64,000 bases of DNA, taken from Ptychodera flava (lineage: Eukaryota > Hemichordata > Enteropneusta > Ptychoderidae). How positions within the stretch are numbered: position 1 is the stretch's first letter; each line of letters starts with the position of its first letter. Positions 1-12,800 of this stretch are shown piece after piece. Location of the stretch: the NCBI RefSeq assembly GCF_041260155.1, contig NC_091932.1, positions 43,764,129 to 43,828,128 on the forward strand, in the 5' to 3' direction. The notes under the pieces are model-generated. The model was not told where the DNA came from, did no database searches, and was given only the letters and a program-made list of their open reading frames with translations. The translations under genes and the position numbers were made by a program.

Positions 1-622
1 GTGACAGAAAACATTCAATGTAACGTACAGCTAGCTACATAATCATTCAAGTCTAATTTTGAAATATTCTGCCAGAAAGTAACTCTAATTCTGACAAGCT
101 TCAGTGTAGACGCAACCTTTATTTCAGGGTTTTTATCAGAAGAAGAATTGCAAGAAAATTGGGAATTTATCCTACAAGAGGCTTTGTTAAATCTCACAAA
201 ATTTTTTTATCATACACTTAGTATCCAATTTGTTTTCCAGAAATGTTGAAAGTGCTGCCCTGAGTTGATTCAACAAATTTAGTTGTCCATGACACATTAC
301 AGACTACTTTTTTTGATAATCCCAATCCAAGCATAATCCTATATACATCATTTTACACTTCATTATTAATAATTGATATCATTTCATTTTGCCAAGATAT
401 CCAATTTAATTTTTGTAATCATTATTATACATCTACTTCAAACATTTTCCAGTTCTCACTGGCAGAGCATCACATCTTTTCCACACCTGTGAACACACAA
501 ATCTCTCAAAATTGATGTTTTAACATCAAATCCATTCAATCAATATCACAATAATCAGTTTTTTCAGCTTCCAGTTGCCATACAACTATGGCAAAAGAAG
601 CAAATAGAACCTTAGCTGTCTA

Positions 623-680
623 CTGTCTGTCTGTCTGTCTGTCTGTCTCTGTATGTATGTATGTATATATGTATATATGT
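623..680. repeat. CTGT / ATGT microsatellite
   Basis: About seven CTGT units are followed directly by GTAT/ATAT units. This is a simple repeat. The small open frame across it is caused by the repeat and is not a gene. Confidence 0.9.
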
Positions 681-1215
681 CATTCTGTCTGTCCACTCAG
701 TTTTCTTGGAAAGAGTAGCACTAATAATCTTGAAATATTGTGTGTATATAGAGTTCTGCTCAGGAATTGAATTTCTAAGATCTTAATGTCAAATGGACGA
801 TATAAACACGGAAAAATGGTCAAAAATTATGACAAGCCTTAGGCCATTGAATTTGATGGGTATGTTCCTTTTATGAGTCAAAATCTAGCACATAGAAGCC
901 AAGTTGATAAGATGACCATTATGCAAATGAGCAAAATAGATTTTTTAATAAATTGTCAAAAATCCTGCTGCCAAAATTTTAAATTTCTATGACTTCAATA
1001 GTTGGTAGAGATTTTCTTTGTAGCATTTAGATTCATGTTTATGCAATCAAAGTTGGATAAATGATTGAGCAAATAAATGTTAAAAATGGTCAATAATTGT
1101 AAACTCATAAACTACCAGCCGCAGGAATTTGAAACACGATAGAAATATTCTTGTTTTAATGCAAATTTGACAATATTTCAATCACATTGATCAGACCTGT
1201 AAGTATGTCATACCG

Positions 1216-1397
1216 TTAAAGGTATACAGCCACCTGTAATCTAAATATGCCCATATATGGTTCCTTGGTATTCAAAATACCAGTGTGAGGGCACTGTTTT
1301 TAAAAAGCGGCCACCTGCTTAAAATCTGTAATTGGTTAGATTTTCTCTTTCCATGGTAACTGTGGCAAAATTGGAACAGGTGACCGTATACCTTTAA
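1216..1397 (+). mobile_element. TTAA-flanked MITE, family A (copy 1)
   Basis: A 182-bp element starts TTAAAGGTATAC and ends GTATACCTTTAA, so its termini are inverted repeats and TTAA lies at both edges. A second copy in the opposite orientation is at 27125-27322; internal stretches such as the GGTGACCGTATACC end and the ATGGTAACTGTGGCAAAATT region align when one copy is reversed. There is no coding capacity. TTAA target sites are used by piggyBac- and Kolobok-type transposases; which one mobilised this family cannot be told from the ends alone. Confidence 0.85.
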
Positions 1398-3497
1398 TGC
1401 CAGCTTTAGTCTTGTAGTATGTGTTGGTTCACAATACAAATTGGGAAGAACCACTGGTTGCTCTACAAATACAGTTTAAGTTAAACACCAGCAACTTCTT
1501 ACTACTACCCAATCAAAGATGGTTTCATAGTTTCATGACAATACCGGACATCAAAGTTCCATAAACATACAACACTACATTGGTAAAACACATAGTATAG
1601 TTCCATCAATTAGAAGTACATCACAGCTTACTGAAGTAAAGCATTTTAAATGATCAGGATTGGCTCAACTCCATGGAAAGTAAATCAGAATTCTGGAAAA
1701 TCTTCTCCTTCAAAGTGAAATTCACATCAAAAGAAGATTTTGGTTATTTCGTGGAAGAATGGAAATTTACAATAAATGTAGAGTCATTTCTTTTCAACAT
1801 ACAATTATTAATAGTTCAATTTATTGACAAACTGATGTAAAAATATTTGGTAGCTTTACTTTGTATATGTTTAGTAGAAGGTAGAAATTCATCATTTCAT
1901 GAGAGAGATTATGGCAAGCAAAGAGATAAAGATGAGACTGTGGTGGCCCATTTTGGTGCAATGGTATTTTCACAGTATGGTTACGTACAGGCAATTCAAT
2001 GTTAAGTGAAAAAGAATAGAAGTGGAACAATGAAGACATGAAAAGTCTCTCTTACAGAAAGGCAATGATACAGATAAGCTTCTGCTAACTTAACATAAAA
2101 GCCAGAATTGCCACAGTTCACAGATTGACTTCAAAATAATAAATGCCTTGGGTTTTAATCTCCAACTTTGAATTCATTGTGTAATGCTTTGATAAATATC
2201 TTTTGTTCACTCTAACAGCTCTGCTAATTCTTCACAAGTGTGACTTTTAATTTTTTTTCTTTTTTTACTTCTTACCATTACAAGCTCACATGATGTAAAA
2301 AGGCTGTTTAAACTGGTATGTTTTCCCCCAGCTATGTGATTGCAGTGAATCTTCTAACATCTCCCATTTCCTATCATATTTCCTATGTAATGGTCCTGTT
2401 CATTCCATAGAAGGAATGAATCTGCAGCATGGCCAGTACATGATATATGGTGAAGCATGCTATTCTTTGATACTGAGAAAATCAAATCCAGATTATCCAG
2501 TGTTGTAGTTATAAATGCAGGAATTGAAGGGCAAGCTGAAAGCACCTTCAGAATAAATTTTAATCTGCAAGATCTTGTTACAGTCAACACTGTAACCACA
2601 TTTTGGAAATCATGGCGTGCAACCGTTATGTTTCATAGGGTCTGTTACTGCAATGTAAAGATTGTAAGCTATTTCTAATACAGGCAGGCAACCATTATGT
2701 TTCACAAGTCTGAGTAAAGATTATAAATAATAAATAGTAGAATAAAACCTCACATCTGTAAAGTAACTCATGTCAGATCAGTGGTGACTTTCTGTATCCG
2801 TTGACAATTTTACTCCCCAAAATAAAGAAAAATACATATTATCCTGTGTCTGTCTTCAAATTGAAATATACATTATTCAACAAAACAAGTTTCTATCATA
2901 AAAGGATTAAATACTTAAATCTTTAAATGTTGCTCTTTTTAAGAATAATTGATACAGAACTTTTCCACTGATGTGATAGGGTTGAACGCCTGTAAAATAT
3001 TGTACAGCATTAGATAAACACACAGTATAACAAGTCAATTGTATCACTTGAATTCTGTACATGTATCTTAGAATGACTCCAGCATGTTCTACTAGTACTT
3101 GCAGAAAAAGTAACTTTAAATACCCCTCCTAAGCCCCCCCACCCCCCCCTCCCCATCACTGATCCAGCAATAGCAAAAATATGGGTCTTTGTCTCCAAAA
3201 CTACTAACACTTACCTATATCACTGCATAACCATATGCACCAAATTAACATATTTTGTCATGTTGCCATTGCAATCCATTTCACTGCCATAATATTTGAA
3301 CATTTTTTGTTATGCTTACCACTGTAGTAAAGACACTATTTGGTAAGAGGTGATTTTTATGTTCCAAAGTTGTTTGGATTCTTGCAAATTTTGGCTGTAT
3401 GTTGATTTTTTTTGCTGTATTTGGTCAGTGTTTACTACTCTGTATGTGTTCTGTCACTAAATAATAAGATGGTATATTTTACATCAATGTTGTACAC

Positions 3498-3674
3498 AAA
3501 TAATTGTTTATGTTCACATGAATGATAGGTATGTCACATAAATAATAGTTTATGTTCACATGAATGATGGGTATGTGTCACATAAATAATAGTTTATGTT
3601 CACATGAATGATGGGTATGTGTCACATAAATAATAGTTTATGTTCACATGAATTATGGGTATGTCACATAAATA
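3498..3674. repeat. 43-44 bp minisatellite, about 4 copies
   Basis: The unit reads roughly AATAGTTTATGTTCACATGA followed by ATGATGGGTATGTGTCACATA. Four copies stand head to tail with small indels. It lies about 150 bp upstream of the exon at 3824, inside the presumed intron. Confidence 0.9.
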
Positions 3675-3823
3675 TGCACAGTCTGTTACATCTATCTGTT
3701 GCAATGCACAATTGTAAACAAATGATTTAAATAGTAAAGTTTACCACACCACCTATGTTGAATGTATCCCACAATGTTTAATACATACCATAATATTTTT
3801 CCATGTACCTACCAATCATGTAG

Positions 3824-3880
3824 TATTGGTGGAGATGACATGATGGCCAAGCTGAGTGAGATTGAAAGAAACATCAACCT
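3824..3880 (+). CDS. Unidentified + strand gene, exon
   Basis: The exon follows TAG at 3821-3823 and ends before GTAAAT. One base completes a codon from the previous exon, 18 codons follow (ending EIERNIN), and two bases of a Leu codon remain. That leftover matches the entry phase of the next exon at 6034. Confidence 0.5.
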
Positions 3881-6800
3881 GTAAATAGCATTATCAATGT
3901 TATTTTTATTGATAGAGTAAAATCATATCTTCCATATATTTAAAGTTGATCACACTTTCAAAATTACAAAATACTCTATTTCATATATATTTCTTTTAAA
4001 GATAAAATTTCATAACAATTTATGAAAACATATGTCATCAAAGAATGTAGTAATTATTCTTGTCACTACATGGGTCTACTGGGTCATATATCTATTAATT
4101 CTAACACTTGTGTTCTTTGTATCTTACTGGAAATGTGTAGTTGTCAACTTTTGATTTTACTTTCGATGATTCGTAGGGATATCAATATTCCACTAAACAA
4201 GCAATTGCATGTGTTCTATTGTACGGCAATCATCAGAATGAACCAATTTCCAGTTTAACAATACAAATTTTGTTTTGCTTAGAAGTACAACACACAAATG
4301 GTAGCTAGACATGTTTTCTTACATTAGGTTATAAAATTGTATCATTGTTACAAAATATTGTTACAGTGACTGTGATTTTTCATTTGATCAAAAACATTTA
4401 CTGATCTGTCAAGCAACACGTACATTTACTGATCTGTCAAGCAATACGTACATTCGTAAGCAGTGTGATATTTGACTGTCAACATAAAGGTTTGTAACCA
4501 GAACTGGACAATCAAACATTCCAAGTGAAGACTAAACAAATTAAAATCAAAAGTTGAAACTCTACTTCTTATTTTTCTTAAGCAGATTACAATGAGTAAA
4601 TGTAAGATATTAACAGGTTTCAGGTGTAAATATTGTGTATGTTAACTTTTGATGATGTACTTGTTTATAACTCAAAAATTGACAACATTCATTCTATGGT
4701 CTTTGAAGTAGACGAATGTACCCAAACCCTTTCATCCCAAATCTATGTACCATGGTCAAGCAGCATTATGGATAATTATTGAAGATGGCTTGAATCATTT
4801 TTGTGAAAGGATACATCGTTCAAGTGTAACATGACTTTTGCAATGCAGAAACATCAATTTAAAGATTGTTTGATAGCATTCATTAGTGTTGTCAATGTTT
4901 GAATTCATAACAGTAAGTTATTAACACTTATCAATAAATGATTTGAAATGTGTCTTGGATTTCACACATCCATGGAAAAGCACAAGCTCTAACAAACCAC
5001 AATGCAATGATGAATGTCCATTGTAATTCCTTTGCAGTTTATAAGATAGCATTTATTTTACATGCCATATTGGAGTTTTCTGAGCATAGTGTATTATAGA
5101 CTTTTCAGATTTATTTGAAGTATCAATGTCTTGCAAAGAGTGAACTAAAAATACCACTGAATAACAGTAGGGATTAGAATGGGGCAGTGAACGTAACATT
5201 CTGTGTTCACAAATGAAAACCAAGACACATCCTATCTGAATAAATAGTTGAAATATATTCAGAATCAAATAAACATTTACATGTGATAAATAACATAGGA
5301 TATATTTAGAGTCAGCCAAGTAGCCGCTCGGTTAACTTTGTTAAGTTCTGCATAGCCATACCTTTTCATTTCAGTATCTCTGGCAGTGATATAAAATATA
5401 CTATGTAAAAAAGAGTTTTGTCCATCTACAGAGTTGCTTGTTCCACAGTGCATTTCAAACAATTTGAAAGTCTCTTTTCAAACGTTTTGACATAAGATTG
5501 AGTCTCACCGTTGAAAATGACTCTTACTGACAAGATCAGTAACCAAAGTGTCAAGGTTAATGGCTTGCATAAATTATAATAAAAAAATCGATAAATCAAA
5601 GGCAAATTCTCATAGTCAAATTGTATACCAGTATGTGAAAGTCATTTGTCTGAATTTCTCGCAACTACATTTAAGTTTTGGTCAAGCAGTGTTTATCTCA
5701 TTGCAAGGCATTGTAATTTTTTTCACCATGATAAGGAATTAGATAAAACCAAAGATATTATAATAGTAGTAGTAATGATTTAGTTATTGCCATATGCATC
5801 AAAAATTCAGTGGAATTTGATTTCAACACTCAAATTGACTACAGATACAAAAGTGATGTGCTTTCCACAGAACTGACTACAAATACAAAAGTGTCACTTT
5901 ATTAATGTAAGCTGTGGACAAAAGACATAATGGCTAACTGGTATTAATAACTACATTACAGAAAATAATCATTGATGTAAAGAGAGATTGCCATACTAAT
6001 ATTGTTGTGTTCTTATTGTTGTTGTCAATGCAGACCCAGTATGGATGGCTTCGACCCAGAAGTGCTTTCTCATAGAACATCAGGACTAGGACGCAACAAG
6101 AAGGGAACTTTTGATGGGGTAGGTATTGGTATCGTTGATCCCAACTCTTGTTTGAATATGCAATGATTAATTTTAAAATTCATGTGTATGTTATGTTTTT
6201 CTTTGTAATCGTTAGCATTGAGATTAGCAATTATTGCATTGAGATGAGCAATCATTAGCATTGAGATTAGCAATCATTAGCATTGAGATTAGCAATCATT
6301 AGCATTGAGATTAGCAAAATAAAGGGAAAGAAACATTCTCCATGATGTCTTCATTTGCTACTTGTATCTTTGATAATTTTTTTTCCAGGACCATTTCTGT
6401 CATTCTTTGTCTGTTGTATGTTATGTAAGTTTTTGCTCTTGACTTCAGCAATCAACTCCTGAGCGAGGTAGCACTCCAGTGACTGGTAGTTTCAAATATG
6501 TGCTGAGTAATGGAAAAACTAGCTGGATAGTCTTCAATATACCATAAATTCATGTGCTGACAGATATGTACATATATGTTCTGTACTTCTATATGTGTGT
6601 AATCAATAGATTACCACATTACACTGTCTGTATGTTTCACCTTGTGTTCATTTTGTCTTGTTCTCCTTCACTTCATGACTTCATGACACAGACCTTCTTA
6701 GTTGTCAAACATTTGTCAGTGTTTTGTTAAGGCTGGCACCCAGGTAAATGTTACCGGTGTTCCCCAGTCATTTTACTGGGGGTCCCCTTGGTATATATAT

Positions 6801-9800
6801 CAATGCAATTAGAGTAGGGGACAGCAGAAATGTTACCGGTGTTTCCCTCAGTATATCAATGCAATCAGATCAGGGGACAGCAGAAATGTTACCGGTGTTC
6901 CCCTTGGTATATCAATGCAATCAGATTACGGGACAGCAGAAATGTTACCGTGTTCCCAAATCATTTACCAATATCCCCAAACCTTAGCAAAAACACTGTT
7001 TGTATAGCGCCCTCTTTACAGCACCATCGTTCTATGGATCAGTTTTTTTCATCAATTGTGAAACATGCTTATGATGCTTAATTTACAACAAGCAGTCACC
7101 GATGCAATACTCTATAATCTGTTAACTTGATATTGTAAAGTTCTTTCATTTGATAGCTCTTATGCTTATACTCAACAAGGTCAAACCATTGGAGCCAGCA
7201 TGCAGGCAACAAACACTCAAGAGTATGTGGCTAGGGCTTCCTCAGTATTATCAACAGAAATCGAACTACAACTACTGGCGGCAACATTATACTAGTAGTT
7301 TGGCCAGTAGGGGGTGCTTTTGCTTTAGCCCAGCCAGTTGTTCAATATGCAGTTCGTGTACACTCTAAAATAGGAGACGTTCAAAATATATCCCATAAAC
7401 GCCCATGTGACTAAAATAAACCAATCACCGTGTCAATAACGTCATGCGGAACACCGCGGCCAACGTTGAGACGTACGTCTGTGGTCTGACACATGCGCAT
7501 ATTGTGACTGCTCGACTCTGCCTATCGAGGAAAACAACAGAGTCGCAGCAACAGAATCATGGAACTTAAACATCATGAAGTTCATGTCATGGACGGAAGA
7601 CACTTGTATGACGGAAGACACTTCTAGAAGTTTTCAGCTGAGGACTGACAATTGATGTAACCATCGGATGGCCAGTCATTTCATGTGTTCGTCCACAGTT
7701 CGATATAACGCCGGGAAAACAGACCTGTACGCAGGGCTGTACGGCTGCAATACTAGTCACGACCTGCGATCAACAATGCTTCCCGTTTTCAAAACCACGC
7801 ACCTTTCCGTGGGACCCAAGTGTTAGGCATCATTAGAAAGCTGGTTTTCTGCCCCTTTTAATGATATAAGAAATATCTAAGTAAGCTAGAACTACGATCC
7901 TAAAACGCCCGCAAAAATGAGTCGACTTCAATGTTAAAATCGCGGGAAAGTGTGATAGCAATTTGCGTATTTCAATGACTAACTTCAAAATGACGCAACA
8001 AGAAAAATCTCGCACGTACCACCCTCCAAAGCTGCCATTTTAAAGTGTAGACCATTTTGGAGATATTTTCATTCGAAAGACACCGAATATCTGTCAACTG
8101 GGGTTAAAAAACCCGCCGAAAGTTGCCAATGGGTTCATTCCCGCAAAATCGTACGTTCACTTCCGCATTTACAAATTTAAATATTCATGAGAAATTCCCT
8201 TCTGCCATTGGCCAATACAAAAGGTCATGACTTCAGCAAATGTCTCCTATTTTTGAGTGTACACGAACTGATATGGGGGGAGTGATTATGGAGCTCAGCT
8301 TCTCGTCTATTGCTGCATGAATTTCATCTAGCATGCCTTTGAAACAACAGTAATGTATAAAAAGGGAATTGCACCCCAAATGTATGGTTAGTGTCCGTAG
8401 TGTAAATCTTGTATGGTTTTGATTTCTTTTGCAGATCAGATATTGCAATTTGCTTGATTGCATGACACTGGGTCTGGTATTATTAAATTCTGATAAAAGT
8501 AAAACAGGAGGTACTGTTTGCAGTCATGAAGTGATTGTTGAGAACATCACTCTGACACTGAGTACACTGTCAGTCTGTGTGTGTGTGTCATGTCACAGTG
8601 TAGACACTGAGTACACTGTCAGTGTGTGTGTGTCTGTCATGTCACAGTGTAGACACTGAGTACACTGTCAGTGTGTGTGTGTCTGTCATGTCACAGTGTA
8701 GACACTGAGTACACTGTCAGTGTGTGTGTGTCTGTCATGTCACAGTGTAGACACTGAGTACACTGTCAGTGTGTGTGTGTGTCTGTCATGTCACAGTGTA
8801 GACACTGAGTACACTGTCAGTGTGTGTGTGTTTGTCATGTCACAGTGTAGACACTGAGTACACTGTCAGGTTGTGTGTGTCTTGTCATGTCACAGTGTAG
8901 ACACAGAGTACACTGTCAGTGTGTGTGTCTGTCATGTCACAGTGTAGACACTGAGTACACTGTCAGTGTGTGTGTCTGTCATGTCACAGTGTAGACACTG
9001 AGTACACTGTCAGTGTGTGTGTCTGTCATGTCACAGTGTAGTTTGAGTTTTTATGTTTGTTCTGTCAGATTATCACAGCTGTCTAATTGCCTCCCTATAT
9101 GTCCAATCACATAGACTCTCTACCAAGTCTCACTATATCCTGTGTGTTTTCTCAATCACAAGTCTGGATTCAAAAATATAGGTTGTTTTTAAACAAAAGT
9201 GATAGTTTTAAGTATCTGTGAGTAAATTTGATGTTGCAGTGTCTTTTATATCTACTATTTATTGTCGTATGACACTCCGTGTTGTTACCGTGTTCACACA
9301 GACAAAGATGCATTGCTGCTGCACTGAATAGCTTTTACGTTGATGTTATAACAGCAATCTGATTACCAGTCATTCGTGAGACCATGTTGCCTGATTCACA
9401 GTGTTTTTACAACTGATAGATGCACCTGTAAATGTCATTAAGGATGTCAAGTGCTGATTATTTCTGCATCACTGACATATTTGATTCGATCTGGCTTGAA
9501 TATTTAGTAAAGATATGCTGCAAATAGCAGTCAGATTGGCTCTTCTTGTGCGCAAAACGCGTATGAAAAGCATGAACAGTACAAACATCATGATGTTATC
9601 CACGCCCGCCATTTTGAACTTTGAAAGGTCAGAGGTCATATAAGGCTAAAGTTTGGTCAGCATTTCTTTCTGGATGTGATCATGTCTGAACAGAATCTGA
9701 ATTGAATCTTTGGTCTGGTGCTATTTCAGACCTATTTGGCCCTGACCAAATTTGCCTGTGTGAACCAAGTTTGTGTGAATGTCCTGACTAGTTACAAAGA

Positions 9801-12800
9801 GAACTTTCAGTTAGAGAGCATTGTTCAATACTGAAAGGCAACTTGAACTCTCACAGTTGGTTGGTATAACTAAGAAATGAAGACAACCCAAATTAACCCA
9901 CAGTATTGGTAGCCATTCTGTATCATCATTCATCTATTGACAATTTATGGATCTCTGATAATGTAACTCATTGTTTGACAGTCCACAAATCTCTGAGTCA
10001 TCCACATTTTAAGTTCATAACAGAAGCTGAATACTACTAGTATCAGATCAGAATATATTGACTTGATAAACATTCCAGCCATAGTAATTCCGTCTTTACA
10101 AAGGCAAAACTTCAGTGCAGCCTCCAATTCATAAATGCACATGCCACTTACAGTTATTCTCTTCAAATCAAAAACATCACATATGGCATGTATTGGTAGT
10201 GGAAGGAATCAAGGAAAATTCAAGAAATTTCTAGATTAACTCAGAATAGCTCAAAATTATGAATTTTAGGCAGCAAACTGCAAAACTTCCTCTTTTATGA
10301 GGATTTTCTCTACTTGTACAGCATACACAAATATATTTGTGTCTTCTAGTACACGTATTTTTTTACAAGTTTACTGATGTACTTTCTGTAAGGCAATCAA
10401 CATCCACAATTCAAGCACATTTTCCTGTTCCAGGCACAGGCTTATTTATGTATAACATTTACCATTGTTTAATTTCCCGTACACAGAATGACTTTGTGTA
10501 ACAACCATTGTTTAATTTCACACACACAGAATGAATTATGGCCGGCATTTCAGTATGTAACCTTGCTGGATCTGAACACCTTAGCAGTCACTGCCTCTGC
10601 TATACGCAGTTCTAGCCCTGGTGCTGAACCCAGCAAGAAATCACACTGACCTCCGGTACATCTTTTGCATGAATATTTCCCAACAATTTGTTTAAACAGT
10701 GCTCCTTCTACAATACCTAATTCACCCTCCCTGTTTAATTTTCCCTCCCACCCCTTATTTCACAGTACATATGTCCAGTCTCACCACCAAAAAAATGGGA
10801 TGGAACCACTTCCACAATAAGTTAAAGGGCTACATGCCATCATGAATGTTGACCTGCAAACTAATCAATGTTTATAAATTAATACTGATTTCAAAAATCC
10901 TTCCCTTCTCTTTTTCTTTTTTTTTCATATATTTTAGATGTAATAATGTTGCACTCTGAAACTATCCTTTATTTACAAAATATACACCATAGTTCCCTGA
11001 GAATAATCTCCCTTTTCGGCAATACACTAAGGATGGGGCTTAAACTCGAGCAACTCAATGTTTTTTGCCACAGTCATGCTTAATTTACGTTAGTTTATGC
11101 ACAAATTTTAAACCACTCAAAATTTCAATCACTTTCAAAAATTGTTTATGTCCAACAGAAATTGTTAAAGACAAAAAATATAATGACAAGATTTTATTGA
11201 CTATTTCTCACAATCTCATGGACTGGCATTATACGATTGCATTGATATTCTGATAGACAATCATGATCATAAGAAGGCAATACTCCGTGACAGTTTCGCA
11301 ACCTACCATAACTGGCAGAGTATTTGATATCACTGTTTCAAATCAAACTGATGACACAACCGGTGGATACAAAAGTGACAATGTAGTGAAATTTCATCTA
11401 GAAAGATTTGTTTATTTATTCATTCATTTATTTATTTATTTATTCATTCATTCATTCATTCATTCAGTTATAAAAAAGTGATGACATTTTAATGTGAGGG
11501 ACAGCTGTTAACTGCCCCACTGAAGTTTAATCTAAATCCAGCCTTATAGTCACCCTGATCACGGTCATTGCATCTTAATCTACCAATCCAGCCTGGGTAA
11601 CCCAAATCATGAATCTAAATCAAATCCAGACTGAGTCACCCTGATATGGTTCATGGTCAGCAAAGTTATCTCAGAGATATTTGTCTGCAGAGTAGTAGGA
11701 GCACTGTGTATAAAACAAAAGCACTGAAACGTTATTTGTCTTTTAGTCATAAATGGGTATGGTCTTAAAAAGATATCACAACAATGTGTGTTTAATTCTC
11801 ATAGATAAACTGAATGTATTATAAATTGCAATGTTCTCTGATTCTAATTCTTCACAGTAACACATCATTGGTGAACATTAGCATCATGCAGACTGTGCAT
11901 TGAAACACTCTCAGTGGTCGTCCTCTGCAGAAGTACAGTCAAAGTCTTGAAGTTTCTATTGACACATTTGGTAGTTTCATTTCTATTCATGAACAAATTT
12001 TCAAATTGGATGTTGGAAATCACTGCTGTTGACAGATACATCAATGAAAGAATGTGTGTGTTAAAACAGAATTCAGTCTGTCAATACCCTTGATTTGATA
12101 TTCTTTAATATAATGAAATTGCACAAATATTTACTGGTAAATGGCAGCATGTTTCATCAAACGTATCATATTTTGACATTGATTATCCCTCCTCCCACCC
12201 AAAAAAAATTGGGAAAATTGGAATTTTTAACATACTGCAGTTCCCCATCTTACTGTTTTCCTTCAGGAAGTATAGACCAATGGACAGAAATTGGTAATGT
12301 TGTATCATTGCAAGTGAACAAAACCTTAGTCTAAAACTTGAAAGATACTTTAAATGTTCATAAGGTTTTGTGATGTGAATTTTATTATTATTTCTGTAGC
12401 ACACTTTGTGCATATCATTTTGACAACCTTTTACAGCTGTACATTGTCCTATGACATTAATTGAAACAGTCATGAAAATGACAGTTTGTTAATGTATTTG
12501 TCTCTGATGTAATTCAGTTACTTTCAAAAAGTTGAAAGTATCCTAATTGTTAAGAACACATGCCGCGATGGAAAGAGACTGTTCTTTGTTTGAAAATGTT
12601 CCTTTTCCAAGAGTGTATCCTTTCAACATCCAAAATAGTGTTTTGCTTGTAAGCATACACAGGTTGTAAAAACATGTTGCTGACATGGTGTTCTTGCACA
12701 GGATGACCACTGCATCATCAGTATATCCATCAAAAATCTTGATCCAAACACTAATATTAACACCAATACCACTTCTACTCTAACTACTTTGAAATAATTG

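Larger units (their letters stand above)
1..3823. other. Stretch without a supported gene
   Basis: No exon with both convincing splice sites and recognisable protein similarity was found here on either strand. The stretch holds a CTGT/ATGT microsatellite, one TTAA-flanked short transposon (1216-1397) and a 43-44 bp minisatellite (3498-3674). It probably includes introns of the + strand gene whose 3' exons start at 3824, because that first visible exon begins in the middle of a codon. Confidence 0.5.
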
